Source: DATLNF01 sp046590575 (GTDB lineage Bacteria > Actinomycetota > Actinomycetes > BP-191). From it: a stretch of 21,156 nt of DNA. Made by a program: the position numbers and the translations under genes. A model generated the notes under the pieces. That model worked only from the letters and a program-made list of their open reading frames with translations. It did not search any database and was not told the origin of the DNA. Shown piece after piece: positions 8,468-15,884 of this stretch (positions within the stretch are counted from its first letter, which is position 1; every line of letters starts with the position of its first letter). The DNA lies in assembly GCA_046590575.1 (NCBI GenBank), contig JBKJUS010000176.1, positions 1 through 21,156 on the forward strand, written 5' to 3'.

Positions 8468-8716
8468 TCAGCGGGCCAGCGCCTTGCGCAGGCGAGCTTC
8501 CTCGACCGCCCAATAACCGTGCTCGCGGCCGTCGAGCAACACCACCGGCAGGCGGTCGGCGTACTCGGCGAAATCCTCGGCCGACGCCGTCACATCACGC
8601 TCATCCAGCGGTACGCCGAGCTCGGCGGCGACCCGGGTGAGCACCGTTCGGGCCTCGTCGCAGGCTGGGCAACCAGGCTTGCTGAGCAGCGTCAGCCGAT
8701 GGTCAGCGGGCGGCAT
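8468..8716 (-). CDS. Glutaredoxin-like small thiol protein
   Basis: Starting from ATG 8716 the product is 82 aa: MPPADHRLTLLSKPGCPACD and onward, a thioredoxin-fold protein with a CPAC redox pair (Cys16, Cys19), a conserved LPVVLLDG segment with the cis-Pro, and a short helical end. A longer upstream extension of the frame is Arg/Pro-rich and looks like the antisense of the preceding gene, so I reject it. The ATG overlaps the stop of the upstream membrane-protein gene by 14 nt. The family resembles actinobacterial glutaredoxin-like proteins found just before hemA (from memory, Rv0508 in M. tuberculosis). Its partner is unknown. Confidence 0.85.
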   Translation of the reverse strand: MPPADHRLTLLSKPGCPACDEARTVLTRVAAELGVPLDERDVTASAEDFAEYADRLPVVLLDGREHGYWAVEEARLRKALAR

Positions 8717-9533
8717 GGGTCGCCGCCGGTGCCCCGATCTCCACCGGCCCGCTCTCCCTTGGCGGGTCAGGGATGGGACCCACCCGCTCTCCCGGGGCCA
8801 GGGTCTCCGCCCGCTCGTCGGCAGCTCGACGCCGGCGGGCCGACCGGTGGGTGCCAGGTCGTCGAGAGGCGACCGCGAAGCCGGCATACATGATCGCGGC
8901 GCCGAGGCCGAGGGTCGCGGCGACCGAGCCCACCTCACCGAGAAAGGTCAGCCCGCCGGACGTCGCCGCGATGAGCACGCCGACGACGATGAGCAGGGTG
9001 CCCCGGAAGCGGGCCTGGGCCGCCGGGCCGCCGCCCCGGGACCGCCACCCCGACCACAGCGTGCCGCCGATCACGGTGACGGTGCCGACGGCGTTGGAGG
9101 CGACAACGAGGCCATAGCGCGCGCCCGCAGGGAGGTAGTCCCGACCGTGCGGGAGGTCCGACCCGAAAGCCGGAGCGCTGTCGATGTACGGCACGACAGC
9201 GAGCACGAACGCGGCGTTGGCCGAGAAGACGACGAGGAAGAAGAGCACGACGCGCGCGATCGCGGGCCGGACGAGCAACTCGATCTCACCCATGGCCAGC
9301 CACGGCACGGAGAGCATGGCGCCGCAGATGTAGAACGTGCGGAACGTCGCGCTGCTCCACCCGAACGCCGTGCCGTAGAACAGCGCGGCACAGCCGAGCG
9401 CGAAGAAAGCCAAGGACAGCGTCCAGGACCGGAGGTAGGGCCGACGGCCTCGCCACCAGCGTCGCCCGAGGGCGAGGGCGAACTCCGCCGAGACCACGGT
9501 GGCGACCAGCGGCAGAACAGCCTCACCGGGCAT
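8703..9533 (-). CDS. Conserved multi-pass membrane protein of unknown function
   Basis: This 276-aa protein has about six or seven hydrophobic segments separated by short loops (for example LPLVATVVSAEFALAL, LSLAFFALGCAALFYG, VVLFFLVVFSANAAFVLAVV, GLVVASNAVGTVTVIGG, TLLIVVGVLIAATSGG, VAATLGLGAAIMYAGF). A basic, then Pro/Glu-rich cytoplasmic tail of about 55 residues follows. No catalytic motif stands out and I cannot name the family. GGAG about 8 nt before the ATG is an adequate ribosome site. It lies 15 nt after the acyl-CoA ligase gene and overlaps the glutaredoxin start, so the three probably share a transcript. Confidence 0.85.
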   Translation of the reverse strand: MPGEAVLPLVATVVSAEFALALGRRWWRGRRPYLRSWTLSLAFFALGCAALFYGTAFGWSSATFRTFYICGAMLSVPWLAMGEIELLVRPAIARVVLFFLVVFSANAAFVLAVVPYIDSAPAFGSDLPHGRDYLPAGARYGLVVASNAVGTVTVIGGTLWSGWRSRGGGPAAQARFRGTLLIVVGVLIAATSGGLTFLGEVGSVAATLGLGAAIMYAGFAVASRRPGTHRSARRRRAADERAETLAPGERVGPIPDPPRESGPVEIGAPAATHAAR

Positions 9534-9548
9534 CCGCGACGCTCCGTC

Positions 9549-11072
9549 CTACCCGGCGGCCGCGTCGAGCTCGCGCAACCGGCCCTTGGCCACCTTGCCG
9601 GTCGCACCATGCGGCAGCTCGTCGACGAACTCGACCGCGGTCGGGCACTTGAAACGCGCCAGCGACCGGCCGCAGTGGGCGATCACCTCGTCGGCGGTGA
9701 CCCGCGCATCCGGTCGGCGCACGACGAGGGCCTTGACGCTCTCCCCGGTGTACGGGTGCGCAATGCCCAGCACGGCGGCCTCGACGATGTCGGGATGGGT
9801 GATCAGGACGTCCTCGACCTCGCGCGGATAGACGTTGAAGCCGCTCACCAGGATCAGCTCGGTACGCCGGTCGACCAGGTGGTAGTCGCCGTCCTCATCG
9901 ACGTACGCGACGTCGCCGGTCGGCCACCACCCCTGCGCGTCCGGCCCACCGCGCCCGTCCGGCCAGTAGCCGGAGAAGACATTGGCGCCGCGCACGACGA
10001 TCTCGCCGGGGTCGCCTTCCTCGGGCTCCGCCCCCTGCTCGTCGACCAGGCGCAGCTCGACACCGGGCACGGGCTGCCCGATGGAGTCGGGCTTGGCCAC
10101 TTCGCTCATCAGCGTGGTGGTGAGCACCGGTGCCGTCTCGGTCAGGCCGTAGCCCTCGAACACGTGATGGCCCGTGGCATCGAGGATGCGGCGCAGGACC
10201 GTCGCCGCAAGCGGTGCTGCCCCGGATACGGCCAGGCGCACCGACGAGAACGCGTCCCCGAGGTCCGGCAGCATTGACCACGCGACGTACATCGGCGGCG
10301 CGCCGATGACATTGGTGACCTGATGCCGGCGCATCTGCTCCAGCGTCTCGACAGGGTCGAAACGCTCGACCAGCACCCCGGTCGCGCCGTGCTTGACGAC
10401 CGCGCCGAGGCCGGCGTTGAGCGCGTAGATGTGAAAGAGCGGCAGCACGAGGAGCACGACGTCATCGTGGTCGATGATCGGCGGCTCGATCCGGGCGGTC
10501 TGCTCCAGATTGGCGAGAAGCGCTGCGTGGCGCAGCATGGCGCCCTTGGGTCGCCCGGATGTGCCCGACGTGTAGATCAGCACCGCCAGGTCGTCGTCAC
10601 CGACACCGGTGTCGACCTGGCCGGCTTCCTCCCCGAGCGCGACGATGTCGTCGAACGTTCGGGCGCCGGCCGGCGCGGACGCCGCGTCGGCCACCACCAC
10701 GGTCTCCAGCGCGTCGACTTCACCCAGGAGGGCCAGGAGGTCGGCCGCCGCGCTCCGGTGCCCGACCACGAGCCGGGCTCCCGAGTCGGCCAACACATGC
10801 TCGAGCTCAGTCACGGTGTAGCCGGTGTTCACCGGCAGCGCGACCAGCCCAGCGCGTAGCGCCCCGAAGTACGCCGTGACGAAGGCGGGGGTGTTGCCCA
10901 AGGCGATAGCCACGCGGTCGCCGGTGTTGAGGCCAAGAGCCAGCAGGCCGCCGGCGAAGCGGTCGACATCGCGGTCCAGGGCGCCCCACGTGATGACGTC
11001 GTCGCGGTGACGCAGCGCCGGCCGCGCCGGATCGGCGGCCGCGGCGTCGCGCACGAGGTCGGCGAGGTTCAC
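9549..11072 (-). CDS. Long-chain fatty-acid--CoA ligase / AMP-dependent synthetase (FadD-like)
   Basis: This ANL-superfamily enzyme activates a carboxylate with ATP to an acyl-adenylate and then a thioester. Visible motifs: P-loop LIYTSGTSGRPKGAM (A3), FEGYGLTETAPV (A5), PTGDVAYVDEDGDYHLVDRRTELILVSGFNVYP (A7/A8 region), and the C-terminal catalytic Lys in HGATGKVAKGRL (A10). From GTG 11072 it is 507 aa, the usual size. The frame extends 37 codons further upstream, but that extension is not protein-like. No good Shine-Dalgarno sequence precedes the GTG. The chain specificity and exact pathway cannot be told from the sequence. Confidence 0.92.
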   Translation of the reverse strand: MNLADLVRDAAAADPARPALRHRDDVITWGALDRDVDRFAGGLLALGLNTGDRVAIALGNTPAFVTAYFGALRAGLVALPVNTGYTVTELEHVLADSGARLVVGHRSAAADLLALLGEVDALETVVVADAASAPAGARTFDDIVALGEEAGQVDTGVGDDDLAVLIYTSGTSGRPKGAMLRHAALLANLEQTARIEPPIIDHDDVVLLVLPLFHIYALNAGLGAVVKHGATGVLVERFDPVETLEQMRRHQVTNVIGAPPMYVAWSMLPDLGDAFSSVRLAVSGAAPLAATVLRRILDATGHHVFEGYGLTETAPVLTTTLMSEVAKPDSIGQPVPGVELRLVDEQGAEPEEGDPGEIVVRGANVFSGYWPDGRGGPDAQGWWPTGDVAYVDEDGDYHLVDRRTELILVSGFNVYPREVEDVLITHPDIVEAAVLGIAHPYTGESVKALVVRRPDARVTADEVIAHCGRSLARFKCPTAVEFVDELPHGATGKVAKGRLRELDAAAG

Positions 11073-11083
11073 ATCCGGAAGTG

Positions 11084-11097
11084 TTGCACAGTTGCAA
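11084..11097. promoter_or_regulatory. Inverted repeat TTGCA-N4-TGCAA upstream of the acyl-CoA ligase
   Basis: TTGCACAGTTGCAA is a 5+5 bp inverted repeat with a 4-nt spacer, ending 12 nt before the proposed ligase GTG. An operator for a local repressor is possible. The arms are short, and chance occurrence cannot be excluded. Confidence 0.35.
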
Positions 11098-11290
11098 GCG
11101 CTTCGACCCCGACGATTGCCCAATCTCGCTGGGCCAGCCGGCGCAGTGCACTTCGGTCCCTGCGGCGGTGTGCGTGGCCGCATACCGGACCGATCTGGTC
11201 ACTATGGGAACAAGTGGTCACCGGCCCCCCGGACACAGCCAGGCCGCAGCCGGCAGACGCACAGTCGGTGCGAAGTCGGTACTTCGGGCC

Positions 11291-11485
11291 ATGGAGAACC
11301 TCGACCCGACCACCTGCCCGCGCGTCCTCGTCGCCCTCGACGCGCCGGCGGATCTGGTGCGAGGGGTGCTCGACCGTGCGGCTCAATTGTCACTCAAAGT
11401 AGTCACGGTGAGAAGCGCGTCGGAACTCGGACTGCGCTGTGGAGTGGCTCGGCCGGTCATTAGCACGCTCGAAACCGGCACATAA
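11291..11485 (+). CDS. Possible small ORF (64 aa), unrecognised
   Basis: The roughly 515-nt gap between the ligase start and the CAP-protein gene holds one weak candidate ORF beginning MENLDPTTCPRVLVALDAPA. Its first 26 or so codons mostly end in G or C, as real genes here do, and it could fold as a strand-helix-strand unit (RVLVALDAPADLVRGVLDRA, then LKVVTVRS). Later codons lose this bias and there is no good ribosome site. I recognise no family. It may be a decayed or spurious ORF. Confidence 0.25.
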   Translation: MENLDPTTCPRVLVALDAPADLVRGVLDRAAQLSLKVVTVRSASELGLRCGVARPVISTLETGT

Positions 11486-11508
11486 CGACTTTTCGCTCAA
11501 GAGCGTGC
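11463..11508 (+). promoter_or_regulatory. Long-range inverted repeat with a competing hairpin upstream of the CAP gene
   Basis: GCACGCTC (11463-11470) is perfectly complementary to GAGCGTGC (11501-11508) over 8 bp with a 30-nt loop. The right arm can instead pair locally, because CGCTCAAGAGCG (11494-11505) forms a tight hairpin. It lies about 80 nt before the CAP start. It could be an operator or a switchable leader element; there is no U-run for a terminator. Confidence 0.35.
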
Positions 11509-11588
11509 GTGGGTTGGTCGATCACCCAAAGTGACAGCCTTTCCCCACTACGCGCGGCACGTGCGTTCTGCCGCCGGAGGTCTCGCCC

Positions 11589-12323
11589 GTGACCCGCCGC
11601 CTCACCTCCGCGCTCGCCGCCCTCGTCGCCAGTCTGGCCGCCTTCGCGCTGCTGGCTCCGGCGGCGCACGCCGGTCCCGGTGAGGGTGACTTCTTCAGCC
11701 GCGCCAACGAGGCCCGGAGCAGCGCCGGACTCCGCGGATACTCCGGGCCGAGCGACCTGGTCGCCGTCGCGCGCCGACAGGCGCAGCGGATGGCTTCGGA
11801 GGGACGGATCTACCACAACCCCAACCTCGATTCCGAGGTCGACAACTGGCAAGCGGTCGGTGAGAACGTCGGCATGGGTGGCGATGTCGCCTCCATTCAT
11901 CAGGCGTTCATGAACTCCGCTGGGCATCGCGCCAACATCGTCGACCGAGACTTCACCGAGGTCGGCATGGGGACGGCCACAGACGCCGGCGGCAAGATCT
12001 ACGTGGCCCAGGTATTCCGGCAGCCGCAGCGCAGCAGCGCACCGCCGCAGCCCGCCGCCGAGCCCGCCCCTCAGTCCGCCCCGGCAGCGGCACCGGCCCG
12101 GCCAGCCCCCTCCGCGCCGAAGCCGGCCACCGCGCCCGTCCGGACTCGCCCTCGGCGGACGACAGCAGCACCCCGCGTCGCCGATGCGACGCCGGTCCGG
12201 ACGAGCCCGGCGGCACTGCTCCGTATCCGGCTGGCTGCAGCCCGCGACGCCGCTGCCCCTGATGTCACCGGCCTGGATCGGGCCGTCTCATTCGACGAGG
12301 TCATGACCGCGCTCGCCGGCTGA
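11589..12323 (+). CDS. Secreted CAP-domain protein
   Basis: The GTG start at 11589 has a strong GGAGG (11576-11580) 8 nt upstream. The 244-aa product has a signal peptide (basic RR, hydrophobic core, AHA cleavage site near residue 28), then a CAP/SCP-like domain (about 33-147). The tetrad-type residues are seen: His in IYHNPNL, Glu in VGENVGMG, His in SAGHRANIV and Glu in DFTEVGMG. The remaining 100 or so residues are Pro/Ala/Arg-rich and low complexity, ending in a short acidic segment. Bacterial CAP proteins are extracellular, with poorly known activity. It converges with the PBP gene with only 15 nt between stop codons. Confidence 0.9.
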   Translation: MTRRLTSALAALVASLAAFALLAPAAHAGPGEGDFFSRANEARSSAGLRGYSGPSDLVAVARRQAQRMASEGRIYHNPNLDSEVDNWQAVGENVGMGGDVASIHQAFMNSAGHRANIVDRDFTEVGMGTATDAGGKIYVAQVFRQPQRSSAPPQPAAEPAPQSAPAAAPARPAPSAPKPATAPVRTRPRRTTAAPRVADATPVRTSPAALLRIRLAAARDAAAPDVTGLDRAVSFDEVMTALAG

Positions 12324-12338
12324 TCCCCTCGGGATGCG

Positions 12339-14621
12339 TCAGGTAGGGCTCGGGTTCGGGTCGCCTGACGGTGAGGGAGCGGACGTCGGGTCCTGTGGCG
12401 GCGCGGAGCTCGGCTCGCTGCTGAGCGTCGGCACCGGAGCTGGCGGCACGGGGCCCGGGCTGGGAGTCACCGATGCTTGTGCGCTCGGCCGAGGCGTGCT
12501 GCTCACGGACTTGAGGCTCGGCCCGGGGCTGCGACGGCGCGGCCGGCGGGTCGGCGAGGGAGACGGCGACGCGCCCTCGACGTCAGCCTCCGCACGGGCC
12601 CGCAGCTCCTCGACGGTGTCGAAGATGGAAGCGAAGAGGCGGGCAGGCACCGCCCCCCCGGTGATCCCGCCGCGAACGCCGCCCGCGTTGCGTACCGGGA
12701 TATTGCCCTCTCGGTGGCCCACCCAGATGCCGAGGCACAGCGGCTGCTTGGCATCCTCAGTGCAGCCGGCGAACCACGCATCGGCGCCGTTCTGGCTGGT
12801 GCCGGTTTTGCCGAACGCGCCGACGCCGTCGAGCCGGGCCCGGACGCCGGTGCCGCGCGCGATCACACCGCGCAGCACATCGACGACCTCGTCGGCCACG
12901 GCTTGGGGGAACGCCCGGGTCCCTTTCGGCTTGGTCTCCCCTTGCACGAGGTCCCCGGTGAACTCATTCGTCGCGCCGCCGCCCTTTCGCACCTCCAACA
13001 CGGTGCGCACCGGCAGCCTCATGCCGCCGTTGGCCAGCGTGGCGAATCCCTGGGTAAGTGACAGGGGGGTGATGGCAACACCACCGCCAAGACCGAGCGA
13101 AGGAATGCTCTTCGGGTTGACCGGGAAGCCACCTCCAGGCCCCACCCCTCGAAGCCCGGCAGCCACCGCGGCCGCCTTGACCTTGTCCTGACCAATCTCA
13201 TCAGCGAGCTTCACGTAGATGGTGTTGGTGGACTTCTCCATCGCGCGTCGCAACGTCTTGGTGCCGCCGCCGCGCGCGTCACCGCCGTCCTCGGTGAAGT
13301 TGCACGGTCGGTAGCCCGTGGGAAATGACGGCGACTTCTTGCGGATGACGATGCATCCGGGGTCGCGGTACGAGTCGGTCGTCTTCTTGCCGGCCAGCAA
13401 AGCCGCGGCCAGCGTGAAGGGCTTGATGGTGGAGCCGGTCGAGCGGTACGCGTTAGTGGCCAGGTTGAGACCGCCCCGCCGGTAGGCGCTGGAGTAGACG
13501 GCCTTGAGATCGCCGGTGCGCGGGTCGATCGCCACGACTGCCGTGTCCGGGTCACCGAGGCGAAACTCCGGGCTGCTCCTGGGAACGTCCGCGGTGCCGG
13601 GGTCAGGGAACAGCGCTCGAGCCGCCGTGTTGATGGCCTGCTGGAGAGTGAGGTCGATCGTCGTACGCACCTTGAGGCCGTCGCGGAAGAGCTGATCTGC
13701 ATCGGTGGCGTAGAGCTTTTCCAACTCCAAGCGGACCAGGTCGGCGAACTCTGGCGCCTCGGTGGGCAGCTCCGGCTCCCGACGGCGCACGATGTCGGCC
13801 GGCGAGCGGATCTCGCGCGCCGCGGCAGAGGCCTGCTCGGTGGTGACCATGCCCTCTTCGATCATCCGACCGAGCACGTTGAGCTGGCTGTTACGGGCGA
13901 AGTCGAAGTCACGGACCGGGTTGCGGGCCGAGGGTGCCGGGACGATAGCCGCGAGCATCGACGCACGGGCCAGCCCCAGCGAGGGTCGGCGCTCCTTCGT
14001 TTTCAAGTCCACGTCGAGGTCGCTCGCGCGCACCCCGAAGTAGTAGCGGGCTGCGGCATCGATACCAAAGACGCTGTTGCCCAGAAAAACTCCGTTGAGA
14101 TACGCCGTGAGAATGTCGCTCTTGCTGCGGGTCCGCTCCAGCCGAAACGCGAGCGCGGCCTCCCGGATCTTCCGGGCAGCGGACCGCTCGCTGGTCAGGT
14201 AGACGTTCTTCACGTACTGCTGGGTGATGGTCGAGCCGCCCTGCTCAGCCCGCTTCGCCCGCAAGTCGCGGTACGCCGCCCGCAGGATCGCGATCGGGTC
14301 GACGCCGTTGTGATCGAGGAACCGCGCGTCTTCGGACGCCACGATCGCCTGGCGCATCACGTCCGGGATGTCCTCCGCCGAGGCGTCGCTGCGGATGTCC
14401 GGTGCTCGGATGCTCGCGACGAACGTGTCGTCCACACCGAGCAGCAGGACTGATTGGGGTGCGGGCGGCAGCGCCAGGTCGATCGGCGCGACGAGCAGGC
14501 CGGTGACGAACATCGCAAGGGACACGACCGACGCGACCAGGACCCAGCCCAGCAACGCCGCACTACGCCGGGGGGCCCGGCGGCGCGGCCCGCGACGAAA
14601 GGACGATTTGGCGGGTGACAC
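12339..14621 (-). CDS. Class A penicillin-binding protein (transglycosylase/transpeptidase)
   Basis: This bifunctional peptidoglycan synthase is membrane-anchored by one N-terminal TM (about 20-47, after a strongly basic RRGPRRRAPRR). The GT51 glycosyltransferase has the catalytic Glu in VASEDARF (about Glu97), QGGSTITQQYVKN (about 127-139) and RKIREAALAFRLE. The transpeptidase has STIK (SxxK, about Ser397), STN (SxN, about 464-466) and GKTGTS (KTG, about 605-607). A Ser/Pro-rich tail follows. The start is uncertain: I chose GTG 14621 (760 aa), directly before the basic segment; a TTG at 14690 would add 23 residues. Neither has a clear ribosome site. It is divergent from the bldN-like transcription unit. 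Confidence 0.93.
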   Translation of the reverse strand: MSPAKSSFRRGPRRRAPRRSAALLGWVLVASVVSLAMFVTGLLVAPIDLALPPAPQSVLLLGVDDTFVASIRAPDIRSDASAEDIPDVMRQAIVASEDARFLDHNGVDPIAILRAAYRDLRAKRAEQGGSTITQQYVKNVYLTSERSAARKIREAALAFRLERTRSKSDILTAYLNGVFLGNSVFGIDAAARYYFGVRASDLDVDLKTKERRPSLGLARASMLAAIVPAPSARNPVRDFDFARNSQLNVLGRMIEEGMVTTEQASAAAREIRSPADIVRRREPELPTEAPEFADLVRLELEKLYATDADQLFRDGLKVRTTIDLTLQQAINTAARALFPDPGTADVPRSSPEFRLGDPDTAVVAIDPRTGDLKAVYSSAYRRGGLNLATNAYRSTGSTIKPFTLAAALLAGKKTTDSYRDPGCIVIRKKSPSFPTGYRPCNFTEDGGDARGGGTKTLRRAMEKSTNTIYVKLADEIGQDKVKAAAVAAGLRGVGPGGGFPVNPKSIPSLGLGGGVAITPLSLTQGFATLANGGMRLPVRTVLEVRKGGGATNEFTGDLVQGETKPKGTRAFPQAVADEVVDVLRGVIARGTGVRARLDGVGAFGKTGTSQNGADAWFAGCTEDAKQPLCLGIWVGHREGNIPVRNAGGVRGGITGGAVPARLFASIFDTVEELRARAEADVEGASPSPSPTRRPRRRSPGPSLKSVSSTPRPSAQASVTPSPGPVPPAPVPTLSSEPSSAPPQDPTSAPSPSGDPNPSPT

Positions 14622-14801
14622 GACCGGAGGGTAACCCGGAGCAAGGTGCCAAGGTCGGGACGAGTCGGGACAAACCGCCCGATCGGTCAAGGAAATCTCT
14701 CGCCGAACCGAGTCAATTGGGTGGCGAACCGGCAGAATCTGCCCTCTGGTCGCCGTACCATGATCGGGTCACCCGGCGGCCAACACGACGAGGAGCATCA
14801 G

Positions 14802-14888
14802 ATGCGAGGCCCGACGGCCGTCGTCGTGCTGCTGCTGCTCGGGCTGATCACTCTCGCCTTCGCGGTGCAAGCACTGCGGGCGCGATGA
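14802..14888 (+). CDS. 28-aa single-TM peptide coupled to the sigma factor gene
   Basis: A short ORF with a good AGGAG (14791-14795) six nt before its ATG encodes MRGPTAVVVLLLLGLITLAF and eight more residues ending RAR. That is a basic N-end, one hydrophobic helix and a basic C-end, as expected for a tiny membrane protein. Its TGA overlaps the ATG of the BldN-like gene (ATGA, 14885-14888). The sigma factor gene has no comparably good ribosome site of its own in this stretch, so translation of the sigma factor probably depends on translation of this peptide. It may be a pure coupling leader or a functional membrane peptide. Confidence 0.6.
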   Translation: MRGPTAVVVLLLLGLITLAFAVQALRAR

Positions 14889-15727
14889 GCGCCCTGCCTC
14901 CCCCGCCGGGGCGAGCCGACAGCGCAGCCGACGGGCCTGACCTCGATGGGCTCCTCATCACCCGACTCGCGGACCTCCGGAGCACGGTGGTCCACCACCG
15001 CGCGATCCCCGGCGGTCACCGCGTCGACGCCGCAGACATCCTCGCGCCGTCATCGGCGCTGCCAGGTCCCCGCGCGGCCCGGCTCGGGAACCGGACCGAT
15101 CCGGGCCCGGAGCAGCGGGAGCCGGACAGCCGCGACACCGACCCGACCGGCGACGGGTCGGGTGGACTCAGCGCGGACGCTCTTGCCGCGATGGAGCTGG
15201 TCGCCCGTGCGCAGAGCGGCGACGCGGACGCGTTCGGCGCGCTCTACGACCGCTACGTCGACCTCGTCTACCGATACGTCTACTACCGGGTCAGTTCGAA
15301 AGCTCTCACCGAGGACCTGGTCAGCGAAACCTTCTTGCGGGCGCTGCGCCGGATTACGTCGTTCTCCTGGCAGGGCAAGGATTTCGCGGCCTGGCTCATC
15401 ACGATCGCCCGCAATCTCATCGCTGACCACTTCAAGAGCGGCAAGTACCGCCTCGAAGTCGCGACCGCCGACATGCTCGACGCCGACCGGGCGACCGACG
15501 GGCCCGAAGGCGAGGTGCTCGACGCCATCACCAATGCCTCCCTGCTCGACGCGGTGAAGCAGTTGAACTCTGAGCAGCAGGAATGCGTCGTCCTGCGTTT
15601 TCTTCAGGGCATGTCAGTCACCGAGACGGCACTGGCGATGGGCAAGACCGAAGGAGCCATCAAGGCGTTGCAGTACCGGGCCGTGCGCACGCTGGGCCGG
15701 ATGTTGCCCAAGGAGCTGATGCTCTGA
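14885..15727 (+). CDS. bldN: ECF sigma factor, BldN-like, with N-terminal pro-region
   Basis: This 280-aa RNA polymerase sigma factor contains region 2 at about 105-185 (AFGALYDRYVDLVYRYVYYR; EDLVSETFLRALRRI; AAWLITIARNLIADHFKS) and region 4 at about 218-275 (LNSEQQECVVLRFLQGMSV; AMGKTEGAIKALQYRAVRTL). These match Streptomyces BldN closely as I remember it. About 97 residues precede region 2; in S. coelicolor BldN a similar extension is a pro-sequence removed by proteolysis. The start at 14885 fits that length and the ATGA overlap with the 28-aa peptide gene; the frame can be extended to 14615, but that part is not protein-like. BldN controls aerial development and coat-protein genes in Streptomyces. 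An RsbN-like gene follows, which strengthens the call. Confidence 0.9.
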   Translation: MSALPPPPGRADSAADGPDLDGLLITRLADLRSTVVHHRAIPGGHRVDAADILAPSSALPGPRAARLGNRTDPGPEQREPDSRDTDPTGDGSGGLSADALAAMELVARAQSGDADAFGALYDRYVDLVYRYVYYRVSSKALTEDLVSETFLRALRRITSFSWQGKDFAAWLITIARNLIADHFKSGKYRLEVATADMLDADRATDGPEGEVLDAITNASLLDAVKQLNSEQQECVVLRFLQGMSVTETALAMGKTEGAIKALQYRAVRTLGRMLPKELML

Positions 15728-15834
15728 TGGTGAGCAGCCAGCACACTGGGTCGACAGTGCGGCTACCGGGTGTGACGACCCATGTAGTGATCGGGGGCAA
15801 ATCGGACTATTTCCTCTCAATTTTGATGCCGCGC

Positions 15835-15862
15835 CGTAACCGCCAGCAGGATGCGTCGTTGC
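15835..15862 (+). promoter_or_regulatory. BldN-type promoter of the anti-sigma gene
   Basis: CGTAAC (15835-15840), 16 nt, CGTTGC (15857-15862). The BldN consensus, as I recall it from bldM and rsbN studies, is close to CGTAAC-N16/17-CGTTGA, so only the last base differs. Transcription would begin near 15869, just before the AAGGAGG ribosome site (15871-15877). In Streptomyces venezuelae rsbN is reported to have its own BldN-dependent promoter, the same layout. Confidence 0.75.
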
Positions 15863-15884
15863 GCCGGACGAAGGAGGCATCACT

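Noticed and set aside
11069..11386. A 105-codon minus-strand frame in the gap before the CAP gene
   Set aside because: It has no ribosome site, no domain and unbiased codon use, and it overlaps the likely regulatory region of the acyl-CoA ligase.
11455..11470. A CIRCE (HrcA) heat-shock operator
   Set aside because: TTAGCACGC resembles one half of TTAGCACTC-N9-GAGTGCTAA, but the second half is absent at the required spacing.
14616..14634. A BldD box upstream of the sigma factor gene
   Set aside because: TGACAC and GGGTAA half-sites are present, but their separation does not fit the BldD palindrome as I remember it. The site is also 168 nt before the peptide gene.
14615..14884. A 90-codon upstream extension of the sigma factor frame
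   Set aside because: It is Arg/Pro-rich, crosses the start region of the divergent PBP gene and the 28-aa peptide gene, and ignores the ATGA overlap at 14885.
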